A DNA stretch of 64,000 nucleotides from JAENWD01 sp963796915 (GTDB taxonomy: Bacteria; Acidobacteriota; Vicinamibacteria; Vicinamibacterales; JAENWD01): NCBI GenBank assembly GCA_963796915.1, contig CAWCNI010000002.1:124001-188000 (forward strand), written 5' to 3'. Within the stretch, counting starts at the first letter, position 1; every line of letters starts with the position of its first letter. The notes below the pieces were generated by a model. The model was not told the DNA's origin. It did not search any database and was given only the letters and a program-made list of their open reading frames with translations. The position numbers were made by a program, and so were the translations under genes. This document shows positions 45,743 to 53,391 of the stretch, piece after piece.

Positions 45743-46968
45743 CACTTGGGCAACCCGACAGTGAACGTCCCGCCTACCCGCAGGCCGTTGTAGTTCCGAA
45801 GATCGAGCTCATTGGACTTGCGGTGGTAGTAATCCAGCGCCACACCGATACGGACGTTGTCGCTGAGCGTGTAGCCGGTGCCCCCGCCCACGCGATAGCT
45901 GTTGTCGACCCGGTCGCTGTTCACAGCCGCGCCGTCCTCCACCTGCCGGTAACCCAGCCACTGCCTGCTGCCGTCGGCCGTCAGGTCCCAGTGGGTCGTG
46001 ATCTTCTGCGTCACTGTCAGCCCGATATCAGTCAGCACATAGTACGGCTGCGTCTCTTCGTACGAGTAGGTGACGTCGCGGTCGACCTTGAACGCAAATT
46101 GCGTCGCGTGCAGGTGATAGGCGGCCTCGACGTTGGCGACGACGCCGGAGTAGTCCGGCACAACGGAATCGAGCGTGTCGAAGTGACGGTACCCGACGAA
46201 CACCTTGCCCGAGATCAGCGCCAGCGGGTCGAACTCGAAGCCTGGCACCACCGCCCAGGAGTTCGCGTCGCGAAGCGGCGAGAACTCGAAGCGGTCCTGC
46301 TGGTAGTCGCCCTTGACGACGAGCGTCGTGAGCGGCGTCAGCGATTCCCGCAGCGACAGGCCGGCGCTCGTGCCCGTCCGGTTCAGTTCCTCGCTCAGGT
46401 TCGCGCCGTCGAACACCTGGTCGTCGCGGAAACTCAGCGTTCGCTGGTGTCCTTCGACGCGAAACGTGGACTTGCCGGTGGCGCGGATGTCCACGCCGCC
46501 GCCATACCCGTAGTCGGTCCGGAATGATCGCTGGTCGATCTCAAATCCCGGCCGGATGCGACCGTAGAGGTAGAGCCCGTCGACAAAGGGCGATAGCCGG
46601 TTGTACGGAAACAGCGTCAGCGTTGCCGTGTTGTCGGTGTTGGTCGACCGCTGGTCGGCGTAGGTCTGGAACCACGTGTACGTCACGTCGCTCTTCGCCG
46701 CGATCCGCGCCGACCCGAAGTGCAGCCAGTATTCGGCGCCCGGCCCCACAGTGGCGGTCGCGTCCTGCTTGGGGTTCTCCGAGTCCGCCTGGTTGTAGAC
46801 ATTGGTATCGACGCCGACGTCGCTGACGACGATGAACGGCGTGAATCGCAGGGCGCCGTAGCGGAATTTCGCCCGCTCCGACGGGTCTTCGGTGCCTTGA
46901 GCCCGGGCGGACGCCACCGGAATCAGGAGACACATCAACAACAGCGACGCGAGGCGCGACACGGTCAC
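45742..46968 (-). CDS. Outer-membrane beta-barrel protein of the export locus
   Basis: About 408 residues. GTG at 46968 gives a signal peptide (VSRLASLLLMCLLIPVASARAQ). The rest is a series of amphipathic strands with alternating residues (for example TVGPGAEYWLHFGSARIAAKSDVTYTWFQTYA and GYTLSDNVRIGVALDYYHRKS) ending GGTFTVGLPK. This is typical of 16-18-stranded barrels near exopolysaccharide genes (outer-membrane beta-barrel/BBP2-like). Overlap with the short Wza gene suggests a joint secretion pore, as proposed for Wzp proteins in Myxococcus. No enzymatic motif seen. The start is uncertain; a TTG at 47016 is possible. Confidence 0.78.
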   Translation of the reverse strand: MTVSRLASLLLMCLLIPVASARAQGTEDPSERAKFRYGALRFTPFIVVSDVGVDTNVYNQADSENPKQDATATVGPGAEYWLHFGSARIAAKSDVTYTWFQTYADQRSTNTDNTATLTLFPYNRLSPFVDGLYLYGRIRPGFEIDQRSFRTDYGYGGGVDIRATGKSTFRVEGHQRTLSFRDDQVFDGANLSEELNRTGTSAGLSLRESLTPLTTLVVKGDYQQDRFEFSPLRDANSWAVVPGFEFDPLALISGKVFVGYRHFDTLDSVVPDYSGVVANVEAAYHLHATQFAFKVDRDVTYSYEETQPYYVLTDIGLTVTQKITTHWDLTADGSRQWLGYRQVEDGAAVNSDRVDNSYRVGGGTGYTLSDNVRIGVALDYYHRKSNELDLRNYNGLRVGGTFTVGLPK

Positions 46969-47004
46969 GATATCGATTTGAGTGTGAGAGCGAACCGGAA
47001 GCCG

Positions 47005-47028
47005 CCGGCCTGGCAACCGCCAGGCCGG
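47005..47028. terminator. Perfect hairpin ahead of the exopolysaccharide operon, terminator or attenuator
   Basis: CCGGCCTGGC at 47005-47014 pairs with GCCAGGCCGG at 47019-47028 across a four-base loop, a perfect 10-bp stem. It sits between the small secreted protein gene and the beta-barrel gene. No T-run follows on the minus strand. As the transcript enters the long operon here, it could be a pausing or attenuation site. Confidence 0.5.
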
Positions 47029-47108
47029 GGCTTCACAGATGAACGGAAGTGCCGAAGGTCGAGATATCCACGGCGCTCTGGTCGTTCAGCGCGGCGTGGA
47101 GGTCGCGT

Positions 47109-47639
47109 TTAGTTGGATCCGCTGGCGGACTGCTGGTTCACCGTCGGCGCTCCGCCGCCGGCGGCGGCAGCCGGGTCGCCATTGGCTGCGACGACGCCCG
47201 CGGTCACGCCGGCCGCAGTTGCGGCGGCCAGCAGGTAGTACGCGGCCACCGGGCGGTTGCAGTGGACGTTTGCGCCCTTCTTCATCATCAGGTCGTTGAC
47301 CTGCGAGGCAGCGTCGGAGAGCGTGAACGGACCGGCCGAGCACACCACATGTCCGCCCTGGCCGTTGGGCGTCGCGCCCTTGACGAGCTCCACCATGAAC
47401 GTGCCAATCGTCAGGCCGTTCAGCGCGAAGTCCGCATTGGCGTCGAGCGTCGTCGCCTGCGAAATCGCGTTGTTGGTGACGTCGCGCGCCCGGATGATGT
47501 ACTGACTGAAAGGCTGCGACACTTCGGCCGCCGCCGAGCCACTGATGACGCCGTCCTGCCGCAGGCCCGCTGCCGACAAGGGCATCATGAGCAAGCTTCC
47601 AAGAGCAGCAACAGCCAATCCCGTCCTGAGTGTGCGCAT
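47109..47639 (-). CDS. Small secreted protein of unknown function at the head of the operon
   Basis: 176 residues from ATG at 47639, with AAGG close upstream. A signal peptide (LRTGLAVAALGSLLMMPLSAAG) is followed by a compact beta-rich domain (FSQYIIRARDVTNNAISQATTLDANADFALNGLTIGTFMVELVK), like a carboxypeptidase-regulatory fold. Two Cys follow in VVCSAGPF and VHCNRP. The Ala/Gly tail includes a possible hydrophobic helix (AAYYLLAAATAAGVTAGVVAA). It is transcribed towards the polysaccharide genes, 141 bases before them. Function unknown; a surface or structural role is possible. Confidence 0.6.
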   Translation of the reverse strand: MRTLRTGLAVAALGSLLMMPLSAAGLRQDGVISGSAAAEVSQPFSQYIIRARDVTNNAISQATTLDANADFALNGLTIGTFMVELVKGATPNGQGGHVVCSAGPFTLSDAASQVNDLMMKKGANVHCNRPVAAYYLLAAATAAGVTAGVVAANGDPAAAAGGGAPTVNQQSASGSN

Positions 47640-47768
47640 ACCTTCTCTTTCTGATTGACCGGGAGCGCCGGCCAATGTTAGGAGCCTATTTTCGCCCGGT
47701 ACCCGTCGGCCGGTCAAGTTGCCGGCGGCCGGTTCTTGTATCAAAAACGCCCGAAAATCGCGCAGTTC

Positions 47769-49256
47769 TTACTCGCCGGCCGGTCGCCTTCCAGCCTCGC
47801 GGGCGGCCTTGGCGACGCTCAGTTGGCGCAGCTTCCTGTAGAGGTTGGTGCGCTGAATTCCCAGCGCCTGAGCGGCGTCCCCCATCCGGCCGTGGTGCTG
47901 GCGGACCACGGCGGCGATGTATTCCCGCTCGAACCGGAGCCGGGCGTCGCGCAGCGTCGTTCCGCCAGACACACCCATCTCCGAGCCGTCGAGCCGCACC
48001 TGTGCCAGCACGTCTTCAAGGCGGATCGAGCCGTGCGGGGTCAGCAGGACCAGCCGCTCGAGCAGCGACCGCAGCTCCGGTGCGTTGCCGCGCCACGGCA
48101 AGGCGGCCAGCAGTGTCAGCGCCGGCCGGGTCAGTGTCTTGATCGGCACCCCGCTGGCGCGGCAGACCTCTTTCACGAAGTGATTGGCAAGAAACGGGAT
48201 GTCTTCCCGGCGCTGCCGCAGAGGCGGCAGATCGACCCGGATGAGCGACAGGCGCTCGTGCAGATCCCGCCGCACGCGGCCCTCGTCGACGGCGTGGTCG
48301 AAATCCGGGTCCACGGCGACGATTGGCCGGATGTCGAGCTCGATGCGCGTCCGGTCCGCTGTCAGCACGGCCTCGCGATCGCGCAGGATGCGATGAAGCC
48401 TGGCCTGCACACGGGTCGGCATGTCGGGCAGGTGCTGCAGGAACAGCGTGCCGCCCGACGCCTCGACCAGCCGGGCGCTGCGGCTGATCCGCTCCATTGT
48501 CCGGCGCTCGTCGTAGCCATCGGTCCGGCGCTGGGAGACGACACCGAACAACTCGTGCTCGAGATCCTGGGGAGTCGAGTTGGCGCAGTCCACCATCACG
48601 AAGGGCGCGTCCGGGCGCCGCCCGTGTCCATGGATGGTCCGGGCGAGCATCTCGCGGCCGGTGCCGCGTTCGCCAGACAGCAGTATCGGGCAGCGGCTCG
48701 GCGAGACGCGCGGCAGCAGGTCGAGGATCTTTCGCATCGCCGGCGACGCCCCGAACACGCCAAACGGCGCCACGTGCACGTCGGCGCTCTCGAGAGTCGC
48801 GCTCAGCCCCACGAGGTCCTGGGCGTTGGACATCACGGCGGCGAGGTCCCACGGGACGACGGGTGCCGGGAGGACGTCGAACACGCCGGCGCGGAACGCG
48901 TCGAGCGAGCTTTCCGGGCGGTCGGCATCGACGACGCCGATCAACACCGCCTGCGGCCGCTCCGTCCGGATCGTGCGTGCGATGCGCAGCGACTCGGTGC
49001 CGCGCCCGCAATCGAGCAGGCAGAGCATCGCCGGCCGGTCGCGCAGCTCGTAGAGCGCCTGGCTTGCGCCGGACACCCAGCGCACCGACACGCCGAGGTG
49101 CTCGGCAATCGCGTCAGCGCGCGCTTCCTCGAGATTCGAGCCTGAGATCCACAGCAGCGTGGGACCAAACACCGGGACGCGAACCTGTCGCGCCGGGGTC
49201 TGGCTCGCTACGCCAATCGACTTGTGTCCTCGTGCCTGATACACGGCTGTCCTCAC
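47769..49256 (-). CDS. NtrC-family-like regulator with a degenerate sigma-54 activator (AAA+) domain
   Basis: About 495 residues from GTG at 49256. An N-terminal receiver-like region (TLLWISGSNLEEARADAIAEHLG to LVGLSATLES) precedes an AAA+ domain, and the C-terminus is a Fis-type DNA-binding helix-turn-helix (YIAAVVRQHHGRMGDAAQALGIQRTNLYRKLRQL). In the AAA+ domain Walker A reads GERGTGRE (195-202), with Arg201 for the essential Lys. Walker B reads GGTLFLQH, with Q274-H275 for Asp-Glu. The GAFTGA loop needed to touch sigma-54 is missing (ELFGVVSQRRTDGY). It is therefore unlikely to act as a normal activator and may bind DNA as a repressor or scaffold. It overlaps the lipoprotein gene by four bases (GTGA). 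Confidence 0.8.
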   Translation of the reverse strand: MRTAVYQARGHKSIGVASQTPARQVRVPVFGPTLLWISGSNLEEARADAIAEHLGVSVRWVSGASQALYELRDRPAMLCLLDCGRGTESLRIARTIRTERPQAVLIGVVDADRPESSLDAFRAGVFDVLPAPVVPWDLAAVMSNAQDLVGLSATLESADVHVAPFGVFGASPAMRKILDLLPRVSPSRCPILLSGERGTGREMLARTIHGHGRRPDAPFVMVDCANSTPQDLEHELFGVVSQRRTDGYDERRTMERISRSARLVEASGGTLFLQHLPDMPTRVQARLHRILRDREAVLTADRTRIELDIRPIVAVDPDFDHAVDEGRVRRDLHERLSLIRVDLPPLRQRREDIPFLANHFVKEVCRASGVPIKTLTRPALTLLAALPWRGNAPELRSLLERLVLLTPHGSIRLEDVLAQVRLDGSEMGVSGGTTLRDARLRFEREYIAAVVRQHHGRMGDAAQALGIQRTNLYRKLRQLSVAKAAREAGRRPAGE

Positions 49257-49882
49257 GGAGTGGGTGTTGCCGGGCTGAACGTGCCATCGTCGTGCGCGTC
49301 CACTTCGAGCCGCGGGGCGCTGCCGTCCGGCGGGTAGACCAGGCGATGGTTGGGACGCCCCGTCCCCTTGGTGTCGAGCTCCACGATCTGCAGGACGCCC
49401 TGCGACCACGTCTCCCACTTGTCGACGCGACCGTCGGCGTTGGTGTCCTCCTCCACGTGCACGAGGACTCCCTGCTGGTACGTCTCCCAGCGATTGATCT
49501 TCCCGTCGCTGCCGGTCGCCTCTTCGGCGCGCGTCAGCAGGTGACGCGGAGGGATGGCGGCGCCGCCCACCGGCGCCGCGCCAGCGGGCTGTTCCTTGTA
49601 GTACTCGCGGCGATCGACGACGCCGTCGTAGTTCTCGTCGAGTTCAGCAAGGACCGCGCGCGTGCCGTCCATGTAGAGCCACGCATCGGGTTTGCCGTCC
49701 TTGTTCCTGTCGTATGTGATCCGTTCGAGCCGCCCGGTGCTCTTGTTGTACGAAGGCTTGACGGTGTCGCTGCCGCCAGGCTGTGGCGAGCGCCGGCACG
49801 CGCCACCGACCGCCAGAACCACCGCCAGAAACGCCACACTTGCGACACGAGCCCGAGTCCGGGACATAAGAATTTTGGCCAT
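49253..49882 (-). CDS. Lipoprotein with EF-hand-like calcium loops
   Basis: 209 residues. A lipobox-like AVGGAC at about residues 24-29 follows a signal peptide, so it should be lipid-anchored. The mature part repeats EF-hand-type 12-residue loops: DRNKDGKPDAWL, DENYDGVVDRRE, TGSDGKINRWE and DTNADGRVDKWE. The second and fourth are canonical (Asp/Asn at 1, 3, 5, 9; Gly 6; Glu 12), so Ca2+ binding is likely. WETW and RLVY blocks between them suggest a repeat unit. It heads a two-gene unit with the degenerate regulator, starting at ATG 49882 or 49867. Confidence 0.7.
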   Translation of the reverse strand: MAKILMSRTRARVASVAFLAVVLAVGGACRRSPQPGGSDTVKPSYNKSTGRLERITYDRNKDGKPDAWLYMDGTRAVLAELDENYDGVVDRREYYKEQPAGAAPVGGAAIPPRHLLTRAEEATGSDGKINRWETYQQGVLVHVEEDTNADGRVDKWETWSQGVLQIVELDTKGTGRPNHRLVYPPDGSAPRLEVDAHDDGTFSPATPTP

Positions 49883-50343
49883 ATTTCGAGGAATTGCAGG
49901 AGGCCGGCTCGGTGCTCCGCCCCGTCACTTACAGAAAAGCCGGCCGGAGCCGGAACGATCTGCCAGCGAAGAGGTACACCTGCGGCTGAGCAAGGGTTGA
50001 GCCATGCTGATACATCGACTGAACTGTGTCAACAACAACACTCTTGTGAAGTCAAAACGATACTTATCTGCCGTGCGCCAGATTTCATTTCGGGGTTCGG
50101 TCAGACTTGAAATGGGTGTCGGCGTGGCCCGGGCGGACTGAATCGATACACGTCGCCGGGCGGGTGGCGCGCACCGGTGTGCAGTTCGCGCGCCTGTGAC
50201 CGAGTCGAGCCGCGGCGTATCGACATCGACACGAAACACGCCTGTTTTCGAGGATCTATGGGGGTTCTCGGCCGTTCGTTCATGTATACTCGGCCTCGAG
50301 TTCTGCTGCAGAGCTGAGTCTCCGCGAGAACATCGCCACCATC
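49883..50343. other. 461-base intergenic region between divergent units
   Basis: It holds no convincing gene. TATACT at 50285-50290 may be a -10 for the diguanylate cyclase gene, without a good -35. The middle (about 50000-50090) is AT-richer than its surroundings, as expected for promoters of the lipoprotein and cyclase genes. No sigma-54 pair was found here. Confidence 0.6.
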
Positions 50344-51792
50344 GTGGCAGCGCCTCCCCAGCCCCCGACGCCACGCGACGGCCTTCCCCCCACACCAGGG
50401 GTGCCGTACGTCCTCATTGCCGACTCTGACCCCCGACGGGCCGGCATGATCAGAGATCTGGTCGAGCTGGGTGGGCTGGAAACCGTCGTGGCCAGAAACG
50501 GCGACGAGGCCAAGGCGATGCTGCGGCGGCGGAGCCTGCCGACGCTGGTCGTCGCCAACCTGTCCCTGCCGCGCCTCGACGGGTTCGCCCTCCTGGCAGA
50601 CCTGCGCAAGCTGGCAGGCGCGTCGGGGCCTCCGGTCGTGGTCGTCTCGAGCTCCAAGGAGCTGAGCGGGGCGGCGTGGAATCTGAAGGAGCGTCTCGGC
50701 GTCACCGAAATCCTGGCGGCGGACGCCAACGAGTCGCAGGCCTTCGAGACGCTGACCCGGGCACTCCCCACGCTGCGCCATCCCTCGGGCGACGAGCGGC
50801 CCGCCGGCACGGGGCTCGTGCACGAGCGATGGGTGAGCGACACCGTCGATCGCTATGCGGGCGACGTCGCGCGCCGGTTCAACATCGGCCTGGTCTTCGT
50901 GACTGTCGCCGTCGGCGATCGCGAGTGGATGCGCGTCCATGTCAATCAGCCGCGGCGAGCAGTGCAGTCTGGTGCCGCGCCGCGGACGTGGTCGTTTGTG
51001 CGGCAGGTGCTCGAAGGGCAGGAGCCGATCGTGGTGCCCGACGTGACGCAGCACCCCGTGTTCGCGCAAGCCACGTTCCCGCCCGCGGGCACGCTGCGCG
51101 GATATGCGGGCGTCCCGCTGCTGTCCGCCAGCGGGCGCGTCAGCGGCGCGATGTGCCTGTTCGACTACGAGCCGATGTCGCTCGACGCGCGCGCGCTCGA
51201 CGCGCTGATCGAGATCGGGCGACGCCTGGCGCTCGAGCTCGACGGCAGCCTCGAGCGCGCAGACAGCCAGGAGCGCTTCAGCGTGCTCTCACGCCTGGCT
51301 CTCACCGATCCGGTGACGGGGCTCGCGAATCGGCGCGGCGGGGAAGAGGCGCTGGCGCGCGAGGTGTCCCGCGCGCGACGCTCTGGATCGCCGCTCAGCC
51401 TCGTCCTGTTCGACATCGATCACTTCAAGCGCATCAACGACGAGGCCGGCCACGCGAACGGGGACAAGGTGCTCCGTGGTATCTCCGAGATCCTCTCGGC
51501 ATCGCAGCGCGGATCCGATCTCGCGATGCGCTGGGGCGGGGAAGAATTCCTGGTGCTGCTGCCCGACGTCGGACTGGCAGGCGCACGGATCTTCGCGGAG
51601 CGCGTGCGCGAGAACGTTCAGAACCTCGTCATTCCGGAAACCGGACGCATCACGGTCTCTGCCGGCGTCTCTGAACTGGTCGGGGAGGAAGAACCCGCGA
51701 CAGCGCTGGCCCGCTCGGACGCGAACCTCTATCGCGCGAAAGCGGCAGGCCGGAACCGCGTCGAGGTCGATCAGACGCAGCCGATCGTCTGA
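50344..51792 (+). CDS. Diguanylate cyclase with receiver-like, GAF and GGDEF domains
   Basis: 482 residues from GTG at 50344. Residues about 20-130 form a receiver fold whose phospho-acceptor is Asn72 instead of Asp (VVANLSLPRLDG), so it is probably not phosphorylated. A GAF-like domain follows (SFVRQVLEGQEPIVVPDVTQHPVF to GVPLLSASGRVSGAMCLFDY). The GGDEF domain has TDPVTGLANRRGG, FDIDHFKRINDEAGHANGD and RWGGEEF at 396-402, with active GGEEF. The inhibition-site RxxD (RGSD, 389-392) is present. It should make cyclic-di-GMP with feedback control, a common regulator of exopolysaccharide. It is convergent with the DUF5658-like gene at 51799. Confidence 0.9.
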   Translation: MAAPPQPPTPRDGLPPTPGVPYVLIADSDPRRAGMIRDLVELGGLETVVARNGDEAKAMLRRRSLPTLVVANLSLPRLDGFALLADLRKLAGASGPPVVVVSSSKELSGAAWNLKERLGVTEILAADANESQAFETLTRALPTLRHPSGDERPAGTGLVHERWVSDTVDRYAGDVARRFNIGLVFVTVAVGDREWMRVHVNQPRRAVQSGAAPRTWSFVRQVLEGQEPIVVPDVTQHPVFAQATFPPAGTLRGYAGVPLLSASGRVSGAMCLFDYEPMSLDARALDALIEIGRRLALELDGSLERADSQERFSVLSRLALTDPVTGLANRRGGEEALAREVSRARRSGSPLSLVLFDIDHFKRINDEAGHANGDKVLRGISEILSASQRGSDLAMRWGGEEFLVLLPDVGLAGARIFAERVRENVQNLVIPETGRITVSAGVSELVGEEEPATALARSDANLYRAKAAGRNRVEVDQTQPIV

Positions 51793-51798
51793 GCGCGG

Positions 51799-52284
51799 TT
51801 ATCGCGAGCTCTGATAGTTGTGCGTCACGATGGCCGCGTACGCGCCGTTGATGACAACCATCGTGACGACCGCCGCAACGCGGTTGCGCCGCCAGAGCAG
51901 CTCGGCGCCCGCGATCGTCGCCGCCGTCGTCGCCACCTTCACCGCGCTCAGCGTGCGCTGACTGCCGGCAGCGCCGATCATCAACGGGTTGGCTTCAACC
52001 GACCCCCGCTGAATCGCGCGGATCGTCGAGTGCGCGTCGCCGGCCTGCAGTACGCCGAAAGACACATAGAGCGGCAACAGGGCGGCGGGCCTCGTCACGT
52101 GGGGACGTGCGGCGACGACGGGAGCCCGGTACGGTTGCGCGGCCTGAACGCGGAGACTGTCCGCGACAAGCGGCGTCACCTGCAGCCATTCATTCAGTCC
52201 GGCTTCGGCACGTCCGGCGATCAGGACCATGAGTCCCGCGCCACCGGCAAGCGTCAGCAGACGACGACTCGCGTGCCACATCAT
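51799..52284 (-). CDS. DUF5658-like small membrane protein, paralogue 2
   Basis: 161 residues from ATG at 52284 (MMWHASRRLLTLAGG), beginning with a signal sequence ending near GRAEA. After a Pro/Ala linker come LPLYVSFGVLQAGDAHSTIRAIQ, EANPLM and membrane helices ending VTHNYQSSR. It aligns well with the genes at 16588 and 52459. GTG at 52428 would add a charged tail that looks spurious. Function unknown; its tail-to-tail neighbour is the diguanylate cyclase. Confidence 0.65.
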   Translation of the reverse strand: MMWHASRRLLTLAGGAGLMVLIAGRAEAGLNEWLQVTPLVADSLRVQAAQPYRAPVVAARPHVTRPAALLPLYVSFGVLQAGDAHSTIRAIQRGSVEANPLMIGAAGSQRTLSAVKVATTAATIAGAELLWRRNRVAAVVTMVVINGAYAAIVTHNYQSSR

Positions 52285-52458
52285 CGAGGCCCTCCGTCGG
52301 CCGGACCTCATCAATCGGCATGCCAGAGCAGAGGTATCGACCTGAGCAAGGAAATAGCGGCCAGACGACGATTCGTCGTCCGGCGAGCCGCGCGTAGAAA
52401 TGCCACGCCGGGCAATTCTTGCGAGCACGTCGCGCGCCGCGGCCTGCGGATGACTGGG

Positions 52459-52944
52459 CTAGCGCAGGGATGACTGGCGGTAGTTGGAGGCCACGACGGC
52501 GACATATCCCGCGTTCAGGACGATCATCGTCGTCACTGCCGCCACGCGGTTGTGACGCCACAAGCGTTCGACGAAGTAGATCGTGCCGACCGTCGCCGCC
52601 GCCTTCATGGCAAACATCCCGGTGTTATTCCACGACGCGCGCATCATGAACGGGTTCGACTCCGCCCCTCCGACGCGAATGGCCTTGCGCGTGGAATCGG
52701 CGTCGAGGACCTGCAGCGACGCAAACGAGATGTAAAGCGCGGGCAAGGCTGTCGGCCGGGTGGGCCGCGGCGGGGGCAGTGCCACGACACGGGGCACCTG
52801 AGGCAGAGCGGCCGCGACCATCGGTGTGACCTGCAGCAGCGCGCGCGGGCCTGCCGAGACTGTTGCGACGCTGAGTGCCGTCACGAGAGCGCCGGTCGCC
52901 GATGCGATCACCCACGACCGCCAGCCCGCAAAGCGACTCCGCAT
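52459..52944 (-). CDS. DUF5658-like small membrane protein, paralogue 3
   Basis: 161 residues from ATG at 52944. It has a signal segment (WVIASATGALVTALSVATVSA), a Pro-rich linker, the motif LYISFASLQVLDADSTRKAI, ESNPFM and a last hydrophobic helix ending VASNYRQSSLR. It lies 174 bases upstream of paralogue 2 in the same orientation, indicating tandem duplication. The conserved Asp, Ser-Thr and Glu-Asn-Pro triplet suggest a functional site facing one membrane side, but no activity can be assigned. Confidence 0.65.
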   Translation of the reverse strand: MRSRFAGWRSWVIASATGALVTALSVATVSAGPRALLQVTPMVAAALPQVPRVVALPPPRPTRPTALPALYISFASLQVLDADSTRKAIRVGGAESNPFMMRASWNNTGMFAMKAAATVGTIYFVERLWRHNRVAAVTTMIVLNAGYVAVVASNYRQSSLR

Positions 52945-53034
52945 GGGACCTCTCCAGCCGGAGTGGACGCGGGAGCCCGACCACCCATACGTCCGACGCT
53001 CGAGCGGTGCAGGAGGATCCGGATATTGACGGAA

Positions 53035-53391
53035 TTACTTGCTCTGCCAGGCGGCAAGGCGTGCGCCAGCGTCGGCGTCGACAGTCTCGAAGTCGAAGGC
53101 TTGCGCGCTCGAGCTTGTCTGGTAGAAGAGCTGACCCAGCTCTGCGTGAGCAGGATGGTCGAGGTAAGCCTTCAGATCCTCGCGGGTCGCGAACTCGAAC
53201 ATCCCGCAGTACTCCGGCGGTCCCGGCGCGAGTGAGTCGTACGCGGTTCCCAGCCTGATCCGCCGGCCTACCTGATAGCGACGAATCGACGGGATCGTCG
53301 TCAGCGCGCGGTCGAGCGCGCCGACGACGCGGTCGCGGTCCTGGTCCGTCAGGCCATCGCGTGGCGTGAACAGGACCAGGTGCACGATCAC
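53035..53391 (-). CDS. Dabb-family (stress-responsive alpha-beta barrel) protein
   Basis: 118 residues from GTG at 53391. The opening IVHLVLFTPRDGLTDQDRD and the later YCGMFEFATREDLKAYLDHPAHAELGQLF are the standard Dabb dimerisation fold. Relatives act as small-molecule enzymes or stress proteins, so function is open. The start overlaps the repeat-protein stop by four bases (GTGA), making it the third gene of a coupled unit 56500-53035. Confidence 0.75.
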   Translation of the reverse strand: MIVHLVLFTPRDGLTDQDRDRVVGALDRALTTIPSIRRYQVGRRIRLGTAYDSLAPGPPEYCGMFEFATREDLKAYLDHPAHAELGQLFYQTSSSAQAFDFETVDADAGARLAAWQSK

